The position numbers were made by a program, and so were the translations under genes. A stretch of DNA of 64,000 nt from PWXP01 sp040772845 (GTDB lineage Bacteria; Planctomycetota; Planctomycetia; Pirellulales; Thermoguttaceae), in contig JAXGXG010000001.1 in assembly GCA_040772845.1 (NCBI GenBank), positions 1,426,001 through 1,490,000 on the forward strand, in the 5' to 3' direction. Below are positions 52,421 through 60,347 of this stretch, piece after piece. Position 1 is the stretch's first letter; each line of letters starts with the position of its first letter. Under the pieces are notes generated by a model. It searched no databases. It saw only the letters and a program-made list of their open reading frames with translations, and was not told the origin of the DNA.

Positions 52421-53872
52421 ATGCGTATTCGCCGCATGTTTATTCCGGCCCTCCTCATTGCCGTTCCGTGGGCCGCTTCGGCCCAGGAGGGCGCCGGGCC
52501 GGATTTGCTGGAAACGCTCGAGCGTTCGATGACCGGCGCGATCGAGCAGGCGGAGCGTTCGGTGGTGGCCATTGCACGCGTCCGGAAGGCCCAGCCGGGC
52601 GAGACCTTTCCGCTGGAGTTTCGCCCGGACCCGTTCGGCCGCCGTCTTGCCCCGGCCCCGGCCCCTCAGCCGACCGATCCCGATTTCATCCCCAGCGCCT
52701 ACGGCACGGGGGTGGTCGTCGATGCGCGCGGCTTGATCCTCACGGCAAACCACGTGCTTCAGGAGGACAGCGAGTATTACGTGACCACACACGACCGCAA
52801 GGTCTACCAGGCGTGGGTCAAAGGCGCCGACCCCCGAAGTGACCTGGCCATTTTGGCCATCGAAGCCGGCAATCTGCTGCCTATCCGGTTTGGCGACGGC
52901 GCCAAGGTGCGGCGCGGTCAGCTTGTAATCGCCTTAGGGAACCCGTATGCCATTGCCCGCGACGGGCAGTTCAGCGCAAGTTGGGGAATCGTCTCGAATC
53001 TCGCCCGCAAGGCCCCGCCCTCTCCGAATGAGTTCGACTCGTCCGGGCGCGATACGCTGCACCATTTCGGCACGTTGATCCAAACCGACGTCCGGCTGAC
53101 GCTGGGCGCCAGTGGGGGCCCTCTTCTCGACCGCCAGGGCCGGATGATCGGGCTGTGTGTCGCCCTGGCCGCCACAACCGGCCACGAAATGGCCGCCGGC
53201 TACGCAATTCCGGTCGACGCCACCTTCCACCGCGTCCTGGCAACCCTCAAAGAAGGACGCGAGGTTGAATATGGATTCCTCGGGGTCCGCCCCACCAACC
53301 TACCGCCCCGCGAAATCCACGCAGGCCGTCATGGAACACGACTGACCGAGGTGGTGCCCGGCACGCCTGCCGATCGCTTCGGACTCCGGGAAGGAGACAT
53401 TCTGACCGCAGTCAACGGCAAACCGATCCACGAGGCCGACGGCCTGTACCTCGAGGTGGGCAAACTACCGGTCGAAGCGGTCGCCCACCTGACCATTCTA
53501 CGCGACGGTCGCCCGCGGCAGATCGACGTGCAACTGTCGAAATACCCGGTGCGCGGCCGCAAGGTGGTTACGGCGCCGCGTCCGGCGTGGCGAGGCATGC
53601 GGGTGGATTACCCCACGGCATGGCTCGACGCGGCGCGCCAGTCGTCCCGTCTGCCGGCCTTCGACGAAGGCGTCATCGTGACCGACGTGGAGGAACACTC
53701 GCCTGCCTGGGAGGCCGGACTGCGCCCCGGGGCGCTCGTCAGCCATATCGAAAACACGGCCGTGCGCAATCCGGACCAGTTCCACGCCGCCCTGGCGGGC
53801 AAGGCAGGCGAAGTCGCCCTGCGCCTGCCCGACGACCGCCGGCAGCCGGTTCGCACCGTACCGCCCGAGTAG
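52421..53872 (+). CDS. HtrA/DegP-like serine protease with two PDZ domains
   Basis: A 483-aa periplasmic S1C protease. Signal peptide (FIPALLIAVPWAASAQ); catalytic His in LILTANHVLQEDS, Asp in RSDLAILAIEAGN, Ser in LGASGGPLLDRQG (G-A-S-G-G instead of the usual G-N-S-G-G). PDZ1 around residues 285-375 (YGFLGVRPTNLPPREI, EGDILTAVNGKPIHEADG) and a second PDZ at 390-480 (EHSPAWEAGLRPGALVSHIE). Likely a stress protease and chaperone. Confidence 0.92.
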   Translation: MRIRRMFIPALLIAVPWAASAQEGAGPDLLETLERSMTGAIEQAERSVVAIARVRKAQPGETFPLEFRPDPFGRRLAPAPAPQPTDPDFIPSAYGTGVVVDARGLILTANHVLQEDSEYYVTTHDRKVYQAWVKGADPRSDLAILAIEAGNLLPIRFGDGAKVRRGQLVIALGNPYAIARDGQFSASWGIVSNLARKAPPSPNEFDSSGRDTLHHFGTLIQTDVRLTLGASGGPLLDRQGRMIGLCVALAATTGHEMAAGYAIPVDATFHRVLATLKEGREVEYGFLGVRPTNLPPREIHAGRHGTRLTEVVPGTPADRFGLREGDILTAVNGKPIHEADGLYLEVGKLPVEAVAHLTILRDGRPRQIDVQLSKYPVRGRKVVTAPRPAWRGMRVDYPTAWLDAARQSSRLPAFDEGVIVTDVEEHSPAWEAGLRPGALVSHIENTAVRNPDQFHAALAGKAGEVALRLPDDRRQPVRTVPPE

Positions 53873-53879
53873 CGACCGC

Positions 53880-55352
53880 TCAGACCTTCTCGGCCGACGG
53901 CACAACGAACGGTTCACGGTAGTCGCGAGTCAGCAGCGCATTGGCCTGCGAATTATCGACAAACGTCTCACTCTCCGGATCAATCTCCAACCACGGGCCG
54001 AGCACCAGCGGCGGGAAGATCACGCGGCGCTGTTCCATGTCGAATTCGTTCGCCTTCAAGTGCTCTTGGATTCCGTTGTAGACCGCTACCGGGTCGCCGT
54101 TGACCTTGAGCGACTGCAATCGGCCGGTGATCTCCTCCGGCGAGGCCGGCTGCCCCAGAAGCTGTGAGATATTGGCGACGTGGACCAGCGCCGTCGAGAC
54201 GTGCCCCTCGTGAATCGGAGCATTCAGGTCGCTTACCTTCCGGCTGCGCACCGCCTTGATGAAGTTGGCAACGTGGTCTTCGCTCTCTCCGGTAAGCTTC
54301 TCGACCACCTTGCCCTCGAGATCGAATACCGTGTTCGAGCCGAGCGACCCAACCATGTATCCTTCGGTCCCTTCGATCAGCAAGGCGCCGCCCCGCTCGG
54401 GGGCAGCCGACTTCAGGTTGCGGACCTCCTGCACCACGGTCAGATCCCCAAAGTCGTGGATGGTAACCTGCGTGTTCGGCGTTTCGCCCGCGTCATCGAA
54501 CTGGCGGGCGCCGTAGCTTAGCACGCGCCGGCCTAGCCCTTGCAGGCCGAGGATCAGCCGCATGGTATCGACCACGTGGACGCTATTGTTGCCCAGCTCG
54601 CCATTGCCGTAGTCCCAGAGCCAGTGCCAGTCGTAATGGAAATGGGGCCGCCGGACAGGTATCTGCATGGGCGCAGGGCCGGCCCAAAGGTTGTAATCCA
54701 CCGTGGCCGGCGGATCGTATTCACCTGCCGGGCCCATATGGTTGCGAGGCCGATACATTCGCAGATGCGCAAGGCTGATCTTGCCGAGTTTGCCCGACCT
54801 GATGTACTCGGCCGCCGCCCGGTTGCTGCCCACGGACCGATACTGCGTTCCGCCCTGGCAGATTCGGTTGTACTTCTCCATGGCCTGGACCATGCGACGA
54901 CCTTCGCTCACGTTGTGGCTGACCGGTTTCTCGACATACACGTCCTTCCCCGCCTGCATGGCCCAAATGGCCGCCAGCGAGTGCCAGTGGTTGGGCGTGG
55001 CGACCACAACGATGTCTACCGACGGATCGTCGAACACGTCGCGCATGTCGGTAACGCACTTCGGCGCCCGCCCGCCCTGGCGCTGGCCGATCTGTTCCGC
55101 CCGTTTCGGGCCGATGGCCGAATCGGGCTCGCAGACGTACGTAATCTCGCAGTCGTCGCGAGAACCGAACGCGGTCGCGTGCGCGGCGCCGCGGCCCCGT
55201 ACGCCCAGCACGGCAACCGACAGCTTCTCGTTCGGGCTTTTGGATTGCTTCTCCTCCGCCAGAATGCGCGCGGCGGGGGTCGTCGCGGCCAGAGCGGTTG
55301 CCGTGGCAAGCATGGAGTCTTTCAAGAAGCAACGTCGGCTGAAGTGTTTCAT
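53880..55352 (-). CDS. Gfo/Idh/MocA oxidoreductase with twin-arginine signal
   Basis: A 490-aa Tat-exported dehydrogenase-like protein: SRRCFLKDSMLATATALAA leader, Rossmann motif VLGVRGRGAAHATAFG, TPNHWHSLAAIWAMQAGKD and YVEKPVSHNVSEG (catalytic Lys in EKP), and WLWDYGNGELGNNSVHVVD. GAGGAG-type site precedes the ATG. Related to the protein at 16326-17708 but not adjacent to a regulator. Sugar substrate unknown. Confidence 0.92.
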   Translation of the reverse strand: MKHFSRRCFLKDSMLATATALAATTPAARILAEEKQSKSPNEKLSVAVLGVRGRGAAHATAFGSRDDCEITYVCEPDSAIGPKRAEQIGQRQGGRAPKCVTDMRDVFDDPSVDIVVVATPNHWHSLAAIWAMQAGKDVYVEKPVSHNVSEGRRMVQAMEKYNRICQGGTQYRSVGSNRAAAEYIRSGKLGKISLAHLRMYRPRNHMGPAGEYDPPATVDYNLWAGPAPMQIPVRRPHFHYDWHWLWDYGNGELGNNSVHVVDTMRLILGLQGLGRRVLSYGARQFDDAGETPNTQVTIHDFGDLTVVQEVRNLKSAAPERGGALLIEGTEGYMVGSLGSNTVFDLEGKVVEKLTGESEDHVANFIKAVRSRKVSDLNAPIHEGHVSTALVHVANISQLLGQPASPEEITGRLQSLKVNGDPVAVYNGIQEHLKANEFDMEQRRVIFPPLVLGPWLEIDPESETFVDNSQANALLTRDYREPFVVPSAEKV

Positions 55353-55455
55353 TGCAGGTCTCCTCGGCAGGTTAGGCGGCTGCAGGCCGCGGTGGGATAG
55401 CAGGGTTCAGTTGGACATTCGCTCCGGGGGCACTGGTGGGTTGCTTCGTTCGCGT

Positions 55456-55707
55456 CTACCTTGCGACCGGAAAGGGTTTGCGGACGCTCGCGCCGGATCG
55501 TTCCAGCAACGCTCGGAAGGCTGGATTGAACTCGATCAAGTCACTGACCTGGGACGCATCGTCGTCCCAGGCATCCAGCGGCTGGATCGCCACGAAGCGA
55601 TGATCGGGCAGTTCCACAACCAGAGCCTGCCCAGAATCACGACACTTCGCCAGCAGTTCCGGAGTCTGCATCTGGCGCTGACTCAGGGGGATGACCTCGG
55701 TGTCCAT
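55456..55707 (-). CDS. Small antitoxin-like protein
   Basis: An 83-aa protein (MDTEVIPLSQRQMQTPELLA, KCRDSGQALVVELPDHRFVA, IQPLDAWDDDASQ) resembling short Phd/YefM-like or related antitoxins in layout, with a beta hairpin VVELPDHRFVAIQPLD. No toxin gene is adjacent. A start at ATG 55734 (nine residues more, AGGGA upstream) is also possible. Confidence 0.55.
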   Translation of the reverse strand: MDTEVIPLSQRQMQTPELLAKCRDSGQALVVELPDHRFVAIQPLDAWDDDASQVSDLIEFNPAFRALLERSGASVRKPFPVAR

Positions 55708-55905
55708 GGAACCAATGGTAACATGGAACGCCATTGTTTGCAGTCCCTGTTGCCCCCAAAATGTCTGCCAGCCGCAGCGAGACCCGCCCCCAACGCCCGC
55801 CGTCGCACCCTCACGCGAGAGATCCCCAGCCCGGCGTCGGAGGTCCGGCTGAATATCACGAAGCTCGCGCGAACCATCTGCATGCGTTCGGCAGGTTGCG
55901 AGTTG

Positions 55906-56157
55906 TCAGCCAAAGCGGCGCCGCATTTCCTCGGCGGACACGCTGCCTTCCTCTTGCACACGGAAGCGAGAACGCTCGATCAAATCTAAGAATCGACGAT
56001 TTGTGCTATGCGAAACCGTTTCCAGATCGGCGTTCTCGATAGGAACCAATGCCGCAACGGAGTGCCCTTGGTCTGCCACGATGACTGGACCTGCCTGGAT
56101 CTCCGAAGCATAGTCAGCTAAGGACCGAGTTGCCTCTCGTTTGTCAACCGCTTTCAT
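55906..56157 (-). CDS. Phd-like orphan antitoxin
   Basis: An 83-aa protein, MKAVDKREATRSLADYASEI and QAGPVIVADQGHSVAALVPI, with the Phd/YefM N-terminal fold and a charged C-terminal toxin-binding segment (RFRVQEEGSVSAEEMRRRFG). GGAGG precedes the ATG. Its upstream region is promoter-hairpin copy C. No toxin frame follows; the region 55735-55905 is not coding, so this is an orphan antitoxin. Confidence 0.8.
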   Translation of the reverse strand: MKAVDKREATRSLADYASEIQAGPVIVADQGHSVAALVPIENADLETVSHSTNRRFLDLIERSRFRVQEEGSVSAEEMRRRFG

Positions 56158-56210
56158 AGCTCGGCCTCCTCGCCACCTATCATAACACGGCCGCGCTCCT
56201 CTTCTGTCGA

Positions 56211-56379
56211 ACTTGTATTTATCCCGCAGGCGTGCGGCCGTGCTTATTCTTCAGACCCGCCGGTTCGGTGGAACAAGAACCCCCGGGCCAACGGCAATTC
56301 TGCCCCGTAACCCGTTGCCGGTCAAGACCCTGCCGTCGCTTTGCGATTTCGCTCTTCGCGCCTAATCTGGTCCGCCTAT
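56211..56379 (-). promoter_or_regulatory. Promoter-hairpin repeat, copy C
   Basis: Minus strand: TTGACC (56320-56325), 17 bases, CAGAAT (56297-56302), conserved GGGGGTTCTT leader and a hairpin with G-T wobble changes relative to copy A. It points at the orphan antitoxin at 56157. Its far end touches the start codon of the recombinase fragment on the other strand. Confidence 0.7.
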
Positions 56380-56482
56380 GCGGGCAAAGAAACCCAAGCG
56401 ACTGCCCGCCGTCTTCTCGCCCGAAGAGGCCATTGCCGTTCTCGGCCGACTTCAGAGCGTGCGGTGGCTGATGGGCGTTTAG
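56378..56482 (+). pseudogene. Tyrosine recombinase (integron-integrase-like) fragment
   Basis: Thirty-four codons: MRAKKPKRLPAVFSPEEAIA then VLGRLQSVRWLMGV and a TAG. The RLPxVxxxxE... VL..L.... RLM pattern matches the entrance of the catalytic domain of tyrosine recombinases, most like the IntI segment before LLYGxGLR. All catalytic residues are missing. The fragment begins at the edge of promoter-hairpin copy C and reads away from it, the divergent arrangement seen between intI and attI in integrons. Confidence 0.55.
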
Positions 56483-56903
56483 AAGTCAGGATCAGATAGA
56501 AGTCAGCACAGAAGTCAGAACCTCGTTGAACCGAAGATGCCCCGCAGGCTGTCGCGAGGGTGGATTTCTGCGATAACTGGAACCTCATTGAACCGGAGCC
56601 ACAGAGTGGCGCGAGGAGATGCGACGGGTGCAAGCGCAAGCCGCCTGGCGCGTTCTCCTTGGAGCAGACTCGCCGCCTGTTATACTATGGTAGCTCTGGA
56701 ATGGCGATGTGGAGAGGTTTGCCCACAGGACGATCAACCGCCTTGGTAGCTCCGCATAGCAGTCGGCCCCCCCGCTTGACCGCAAGCGATCCACGAGAAT
56801 CGTTTGACTGTTCATCGGTACGCGAGATATTCATGCCCGTCAACCTTGATAAGCCACAGTTATGGAAGCAAGACACTCGGCATTCTGTAGATTTTTATAG
56901 CTG

Positions 56904-58451
56904 ATGGCCTCGGTTCTCGATACAGAAATGAACCGACTTGTGGAACAAGTTCGGTTGGATTCGCTGAAGACGGCAGAGGAACGGAACAAGTGGGGACAGT
57001 TTGCCACGCCTCCGAGCCTGTCCGCAGACATCGCCAAATATGCCTGGGGTCGTCTGCGCGGCCGCAAGGGAGGCCTTCGTTTCATCGATCCGGCAATTGG
57101 TACGGGTTCTTTTTTCTCCGCCGTTCGCAGCATTTTCCCCACGGGGCGACTCTCACATGCTGCCGGAATCGAGTTGGACCCGGAGTTTGTAAGGGCCACG
57201 AGAGCTTTATGGGAATCCTACGGGTTAGAGGTAACCGAGGGAGACTTCACTCAGCAGATTCCACCTGCAACAAAGTACGACCTGCTGATCGCTAACCCGC
57301 CTTACGTACGACATCACCATTTGAACAGCGCGGACAAGACAAGGCTCAATGCCCTGCTTGCAGAACGCCTTGGCATGTCGATAAGCGGCCTGGCGGGACT
57401 CTACTGTTATTTCCTCTTGTTGGCAGATTCGTGGCTTGCCGAGAAGGCTTTGTCGGTCTGGTTGATTCCATCGGAATTCATGGACGTGAACTACGGTAAC
57501 ACGGTGAAGCACTATCTGCTTGACAATGTAACACTGTTGCATATTCACCGATTCTGCCCTTCGGATGTGCAGTTCGTCGATGCCCTTGTATCATCCGCAG
57601 TTGTCGTTTTCGAGAAGACGCCGCCGAAGCAGGGGCACGCAGTGGAGTTCACGTTTGGAGGATCGCTTAATCAACCCGAACTGACGGAACTTGTTGACCT
57701 CGGCACACTGCGTGGCGCGAGGAAATGGACCGCTTTCCCCGCGAGCAACTTGGCCGAACGCCGGACCCCCTCGATTACCTTAGGCGACCTGTTCGATGTC
57801 AAGCGCGGCTTGGCCACCGGGAACAATGCGTTTTTTGTATTGCCTCTTGAACGCGCGAAGGCATTGGGCATCCCTTCACAGTACCTGCGTCCCATTGTGC
57901 CGAGCCCGCGATACATGAGGGAGTCCGTGATCGAAGGCGACGAGGAGGGACATGTGCGACTCGACCGTCAACTTGCCCTGATTGACTGCCCGCTTGGCGA
58001 GGACACCGTTCGAGTGAAGTACCCCGAGTTCTGGAGTTATCTTGAACAGGGAAAAGCAGAGGGCGTACACAAGGGCTACCTGGCAAGCCGGCGGGTTCCA
58101 TGGTACTCGCAGGAGAAGCGGGAACCCGCCCCGTTCTTGTGTACATATATGGGGCGTTCCAAAGAACGGCCGTTCCGTTTCATCCGGAATAAATCGCGCG
58201 CCGTGGCGGCAAATGTCTATTTGCTGCTGTATCCGAAGGGGGCGTTAAAGTGTGCTCTCGAAGACAACCCCGAATTGTACGAAGCCTTATTTGCCACGCT
58301 CCGTGACATTACGCCAGAAGATTTCATCCATGAAGGGCGAATCTACGGGGGTGGATTACGCAAGATGGAGCCCGCCGAACTGAAACGCTTGCCCGCAGAC
58401 CATATCGCCAAAACACTTGGGCTGGTCGTACAGCGAACGTTTGAGTTCTAG
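56904..58451 (+). CDS. Orphan N6-adenine DNA methyltransferase, Eco57I-like
   Basis: A 515-aa gamma-type adenine methyltransferase. AdoMet motif I FIDPAIGTGSFFSAV near residue 75, acidic motif AAGIELDPEFVRATR, catalytic NPPYVRHHHL near residue 130, and a C-terminal target-recognition region (ITLGDLFDVKRGLATGNNAF, VPWYSQEKREPAPFLCTYMG). The EERNKWGQFATPPSLSADIA start is usual in type II and IIG-like methylases. No nuclease gene is adjacent. Codon use is less GC-biased than in neighbours, which suggests acquisition. ATG 56904 lacks a clear ribosome-binding site. Confidence 0.85.
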   Translation: MASVLDTEMNRLVEQVRLDSLKTAEERNKWGQFATPPSLSADIAKYAWGRLRGRKGGLRFIDPAIGTGSFFSAVRSIFPTGRLSHAAGIELDPEFVRATRALWESYGLEVTEGDFTQQIPPATKYDLLIANPPYVRHHHLNSADKTRLNALLAERLGMSISGLAGLYCYFLLLADSWLAEKALSVWLIPSEFMDVNYGNTVKHYLLDNVTLLHIHRFCPSDVQFVDALVSSAVVVFEKTPPKQGHAVEFTFGGSLNQPELTELVDLGTLRGARKWTAFPASNLAERRTPSITLGDLFDVKRGLATGNNAFFVLPLERAKALGIPSQYLRPIVPSPRYMRESVIEGDEEGHVRLDRQLALIDCPLGEDTVRVKYPEFWSYLEQGKAEGVHKGYLASRRVPWYSQEKREPAPFLCTYMGRSKERPFRFIRNKSRAVAANVYLLLYPKGALKCALEDNPELYEALFATLRDITPEDFIHEGRIYGGGLRKMEPAELKRLPADHIAKTLGLVVQRTFEF

Positions 58452-58579
58452 GCGCTCGTACCGCTTGCCCTTCCAGCCGGCGGGCCTCGTCCTTCGCAAC
58501 TGCTTGTCGCAAACGGCCGCCTTCGCGTGCAGCCGAGAAGGGCATCCTCGCCGGCGCCCCATGACACTTGCGCGAACGC

Positions 58580-59111
58580 CTATCTTCGCCCTGCGGCGCG
58601 GAGGAGTTCGTCGCTCCAGACGGCTTCGGGCGGCGCAAGGGGCGGGATGGGCTCTGCGCGATAATCGATGGTATCGTAACGCCCGTTGCGATAGCACGTT
58701 GCGACCAGGGGTTGAAGGTCCAGCTTCAGCTCCTCATCGGTCGGGCGAAGCGGCACGGGGATCGCCGGAAGCGCCCTGGATAAACGCATCGCATGAACCG
58801 CCACGCAGTCGGGCTTCCATCCCCGATAGATGCACGCCTGGTACGCCGCGCGGTACCGGGGCGGGATCATGCCTGGCCGGGCGACCGTCACCCGCTGGCC
58901 GGAACGGGTCAGATCGACCTCGACCAAGCTTGCCCCGGCCGCCATGACTTCCCGCTGTTTGCGGAGGTAGAGGTCCTGGCCGGCGCCCGGAACCTTATTG
59001 GCAGGGCTGAGGAACTCGATGACGGTAACCACACGGTTGCCGGAACCTACATCGACGATTTCGAGGTAGCCTTGCGTGATCGGCTCGTGGCGAAGAGAAA
59101 GAACGACTCTC
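58580..59111 (-). pseudogene. DUF4058 protein, N-terminally truncated
   Basis: The frame reads HEPITQGYLEIVDVGSGNRV, VTVIEFLSPANKVPG and YLRKQREVMAAGASLVEVDL, a clear DUF4058 core. Intact members are about 250 aa and start with a roughly 90-aa segment that is missing here: in the same frame the reading continues upstream only into the 3' end of the DUF1559 gene (59110). The longest ATG-started frame (59032) covers 150 aa. The gene appears to have lost its 5' part when the DUF1559 gene was joined to it. Confidence 0.75.
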
Positions 59112-60099
59112 AGAAGCTGTTCTGATCGACAACTTCGCCACCGTCACGCGAACCTAACCAAAGATGGGTTTCCGAATCGATGGTGAAGCTGATCGCGCGA
59201 ACCGAGCCGTCGCACAATGCCATGTTGAAAACGCCACTGTGCGTACTGCCGAACGTGTAGGCGCCCAGCACGCCGGCTCGATCCTGCAACGGAACCCAGT
59301 ACGTGCTCCGCAATACGTCCTGATCGTGGCCCACGTACATGGCCTGGTCGTCGTTACTGGCGCTGCCGGTCTCATAATGGTCGGGGATCAGATACTTCTC
59401 GCCCACCATGTACGTGTTGGTCAGACCGTCGCTGATCATGGCCGTCGTAACCTTGCTTCGCCGGTAGACGACCCCGTTGTACTTGTTGCCGCTCTGGTAA
59501 CTGTCGATCCATTGCTGCTCGCTCAGACTGTCGCCGGCATCGTAGGATCCCGGGCTGCCCCCTCCCCAGTAGCCCACGCTGCCCATATTCGCCGCGTAGT
59601 CGCTGCGTCCGGCAACCGAGGCCGAAACACTCAGCCGGTAGGCCGTCTTGTTCGGATACGCCACCGAGTCGCGCCGGCTCGGACAGTTCTGAAACGAAAG
59701 CGACGTCTCCACGCACTGGGCCAATTCGGCCGCCTTCTGGGTACCTGAAAGCCCCTTGCCAAACGCCCCGAGTGTCTGCTGCTCGACAAAGGGAAGGATA
59801 TTGTAGGCCCACCCGCCCGGCTGCTGTTTGTCAAAGCCGCGGTCGGGATCTCCTACCCACTGACACCCCCAGCCGCCGGTCGGGAAATGGCGATGGGCAC
59901 TCTCGTGATTCAAAAACGCCAGCCCGATCTGCTTCAAATGGTTCTGACACTGCATTCGCCGCGCCGCCTCACGCGCCGACTGGACCGCCGGCAGCAGCAA
60001 AGCAATCAAAATGCCGATGATCGCAATCACGACAAGAAGCTCAATAAGCGTAAAACCTCTGTTCACGCCTCGAATCGCAGATTTCCAATGGGGCATCAT
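59110..60099 (-). CDS. DUF1559 pseudopilin-like protein
   Basis: A 329-aa family member: leader GFTLIELLVVIAIIGILIAL near residue 15, LLPAVQSAREAARRMQCQNH, LPFVEQQTLGAFGKG, CPSRRDS, GEKYLIPDHYETG and C-terminal NMALCDGSVRAISFTIDSET. GGGGAGG lies five bases before the ATG-ATG at 60099. Organisation and length are close to the 751-1839 paralogue. Confidence 0.95.
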   Translation of the reverse strand: MMPHWKSAIRGVNRGFTLIELLVVIAIIGILIALLLPAVQSAREAARRMQCQNHLKQIGLAFLNHESAHRHFPTGGWGCQWVGDPDRGFDKQQPGGWAYNILPFVEQQTLGAFGKGLSGTQKAAELAQCVETSLSFQNCPSRRDSVAYPNKTAYRLSVSASVAGRSDYAANMGSVGYWGGGSPGSYDAGDSLSEQQWIDSYQSGNKYNGVVYRRSKVTTAMISDGLTNTYMVGEKYLIPDHYETGSASNDDQAMYVGHDQDVLRSTYWVPLQDRAGVLGAYTFGSTHSGVFNMALCDGSVRAISFTIDSETHLWLGSRDGGEVVDQNSF

Positions 60100-60347
60100 T
60101 GCAACCTCCCCTAACAAGTAGAAGTCTCAACTACACACAATACTGGCCCCCCGTCAGAACCGCAATAGCCAACCAATCGCCTGCCCGACAAAGGTCACCA
60201 ACAATAGACCGGACAACGGCACGGTGTGCAACCGATAATCGATAGACCCCGTACAACCTGCAACCCACCCACTTCCCAGGCAGGGCCCTTGCCGGTATCC
60301 TCGATAGATTCGACTTCCCCGTGCCCTTTCCGCGATATGCGTTGACT

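Larger units (their letters stand above)
56158..56903. other. Intergenic region with copy C, recombinase fragment and MTase promoter
   Basis: Holds promoter-hairpin copy C, the tyrosine-recombinase fragment (56378-56482), two diverged 62-base-spaced repeats starting GAACCTC(G/A)TTGAACCG (56518, 56580), and a plausible promoter TTGGAG-16-TATACT (56659-56686) for the methyltransferase gene. Confidence 0.55.

Noticed and set aside
56537..56815. Short frames upstream of the orphan methyltransferase
   Set aside because: Cys/Arg/Ser-rich composition, mutual overlap, and a promoter-like TTGGAG-16-TATACT in the middle argue for non-coding DNA.
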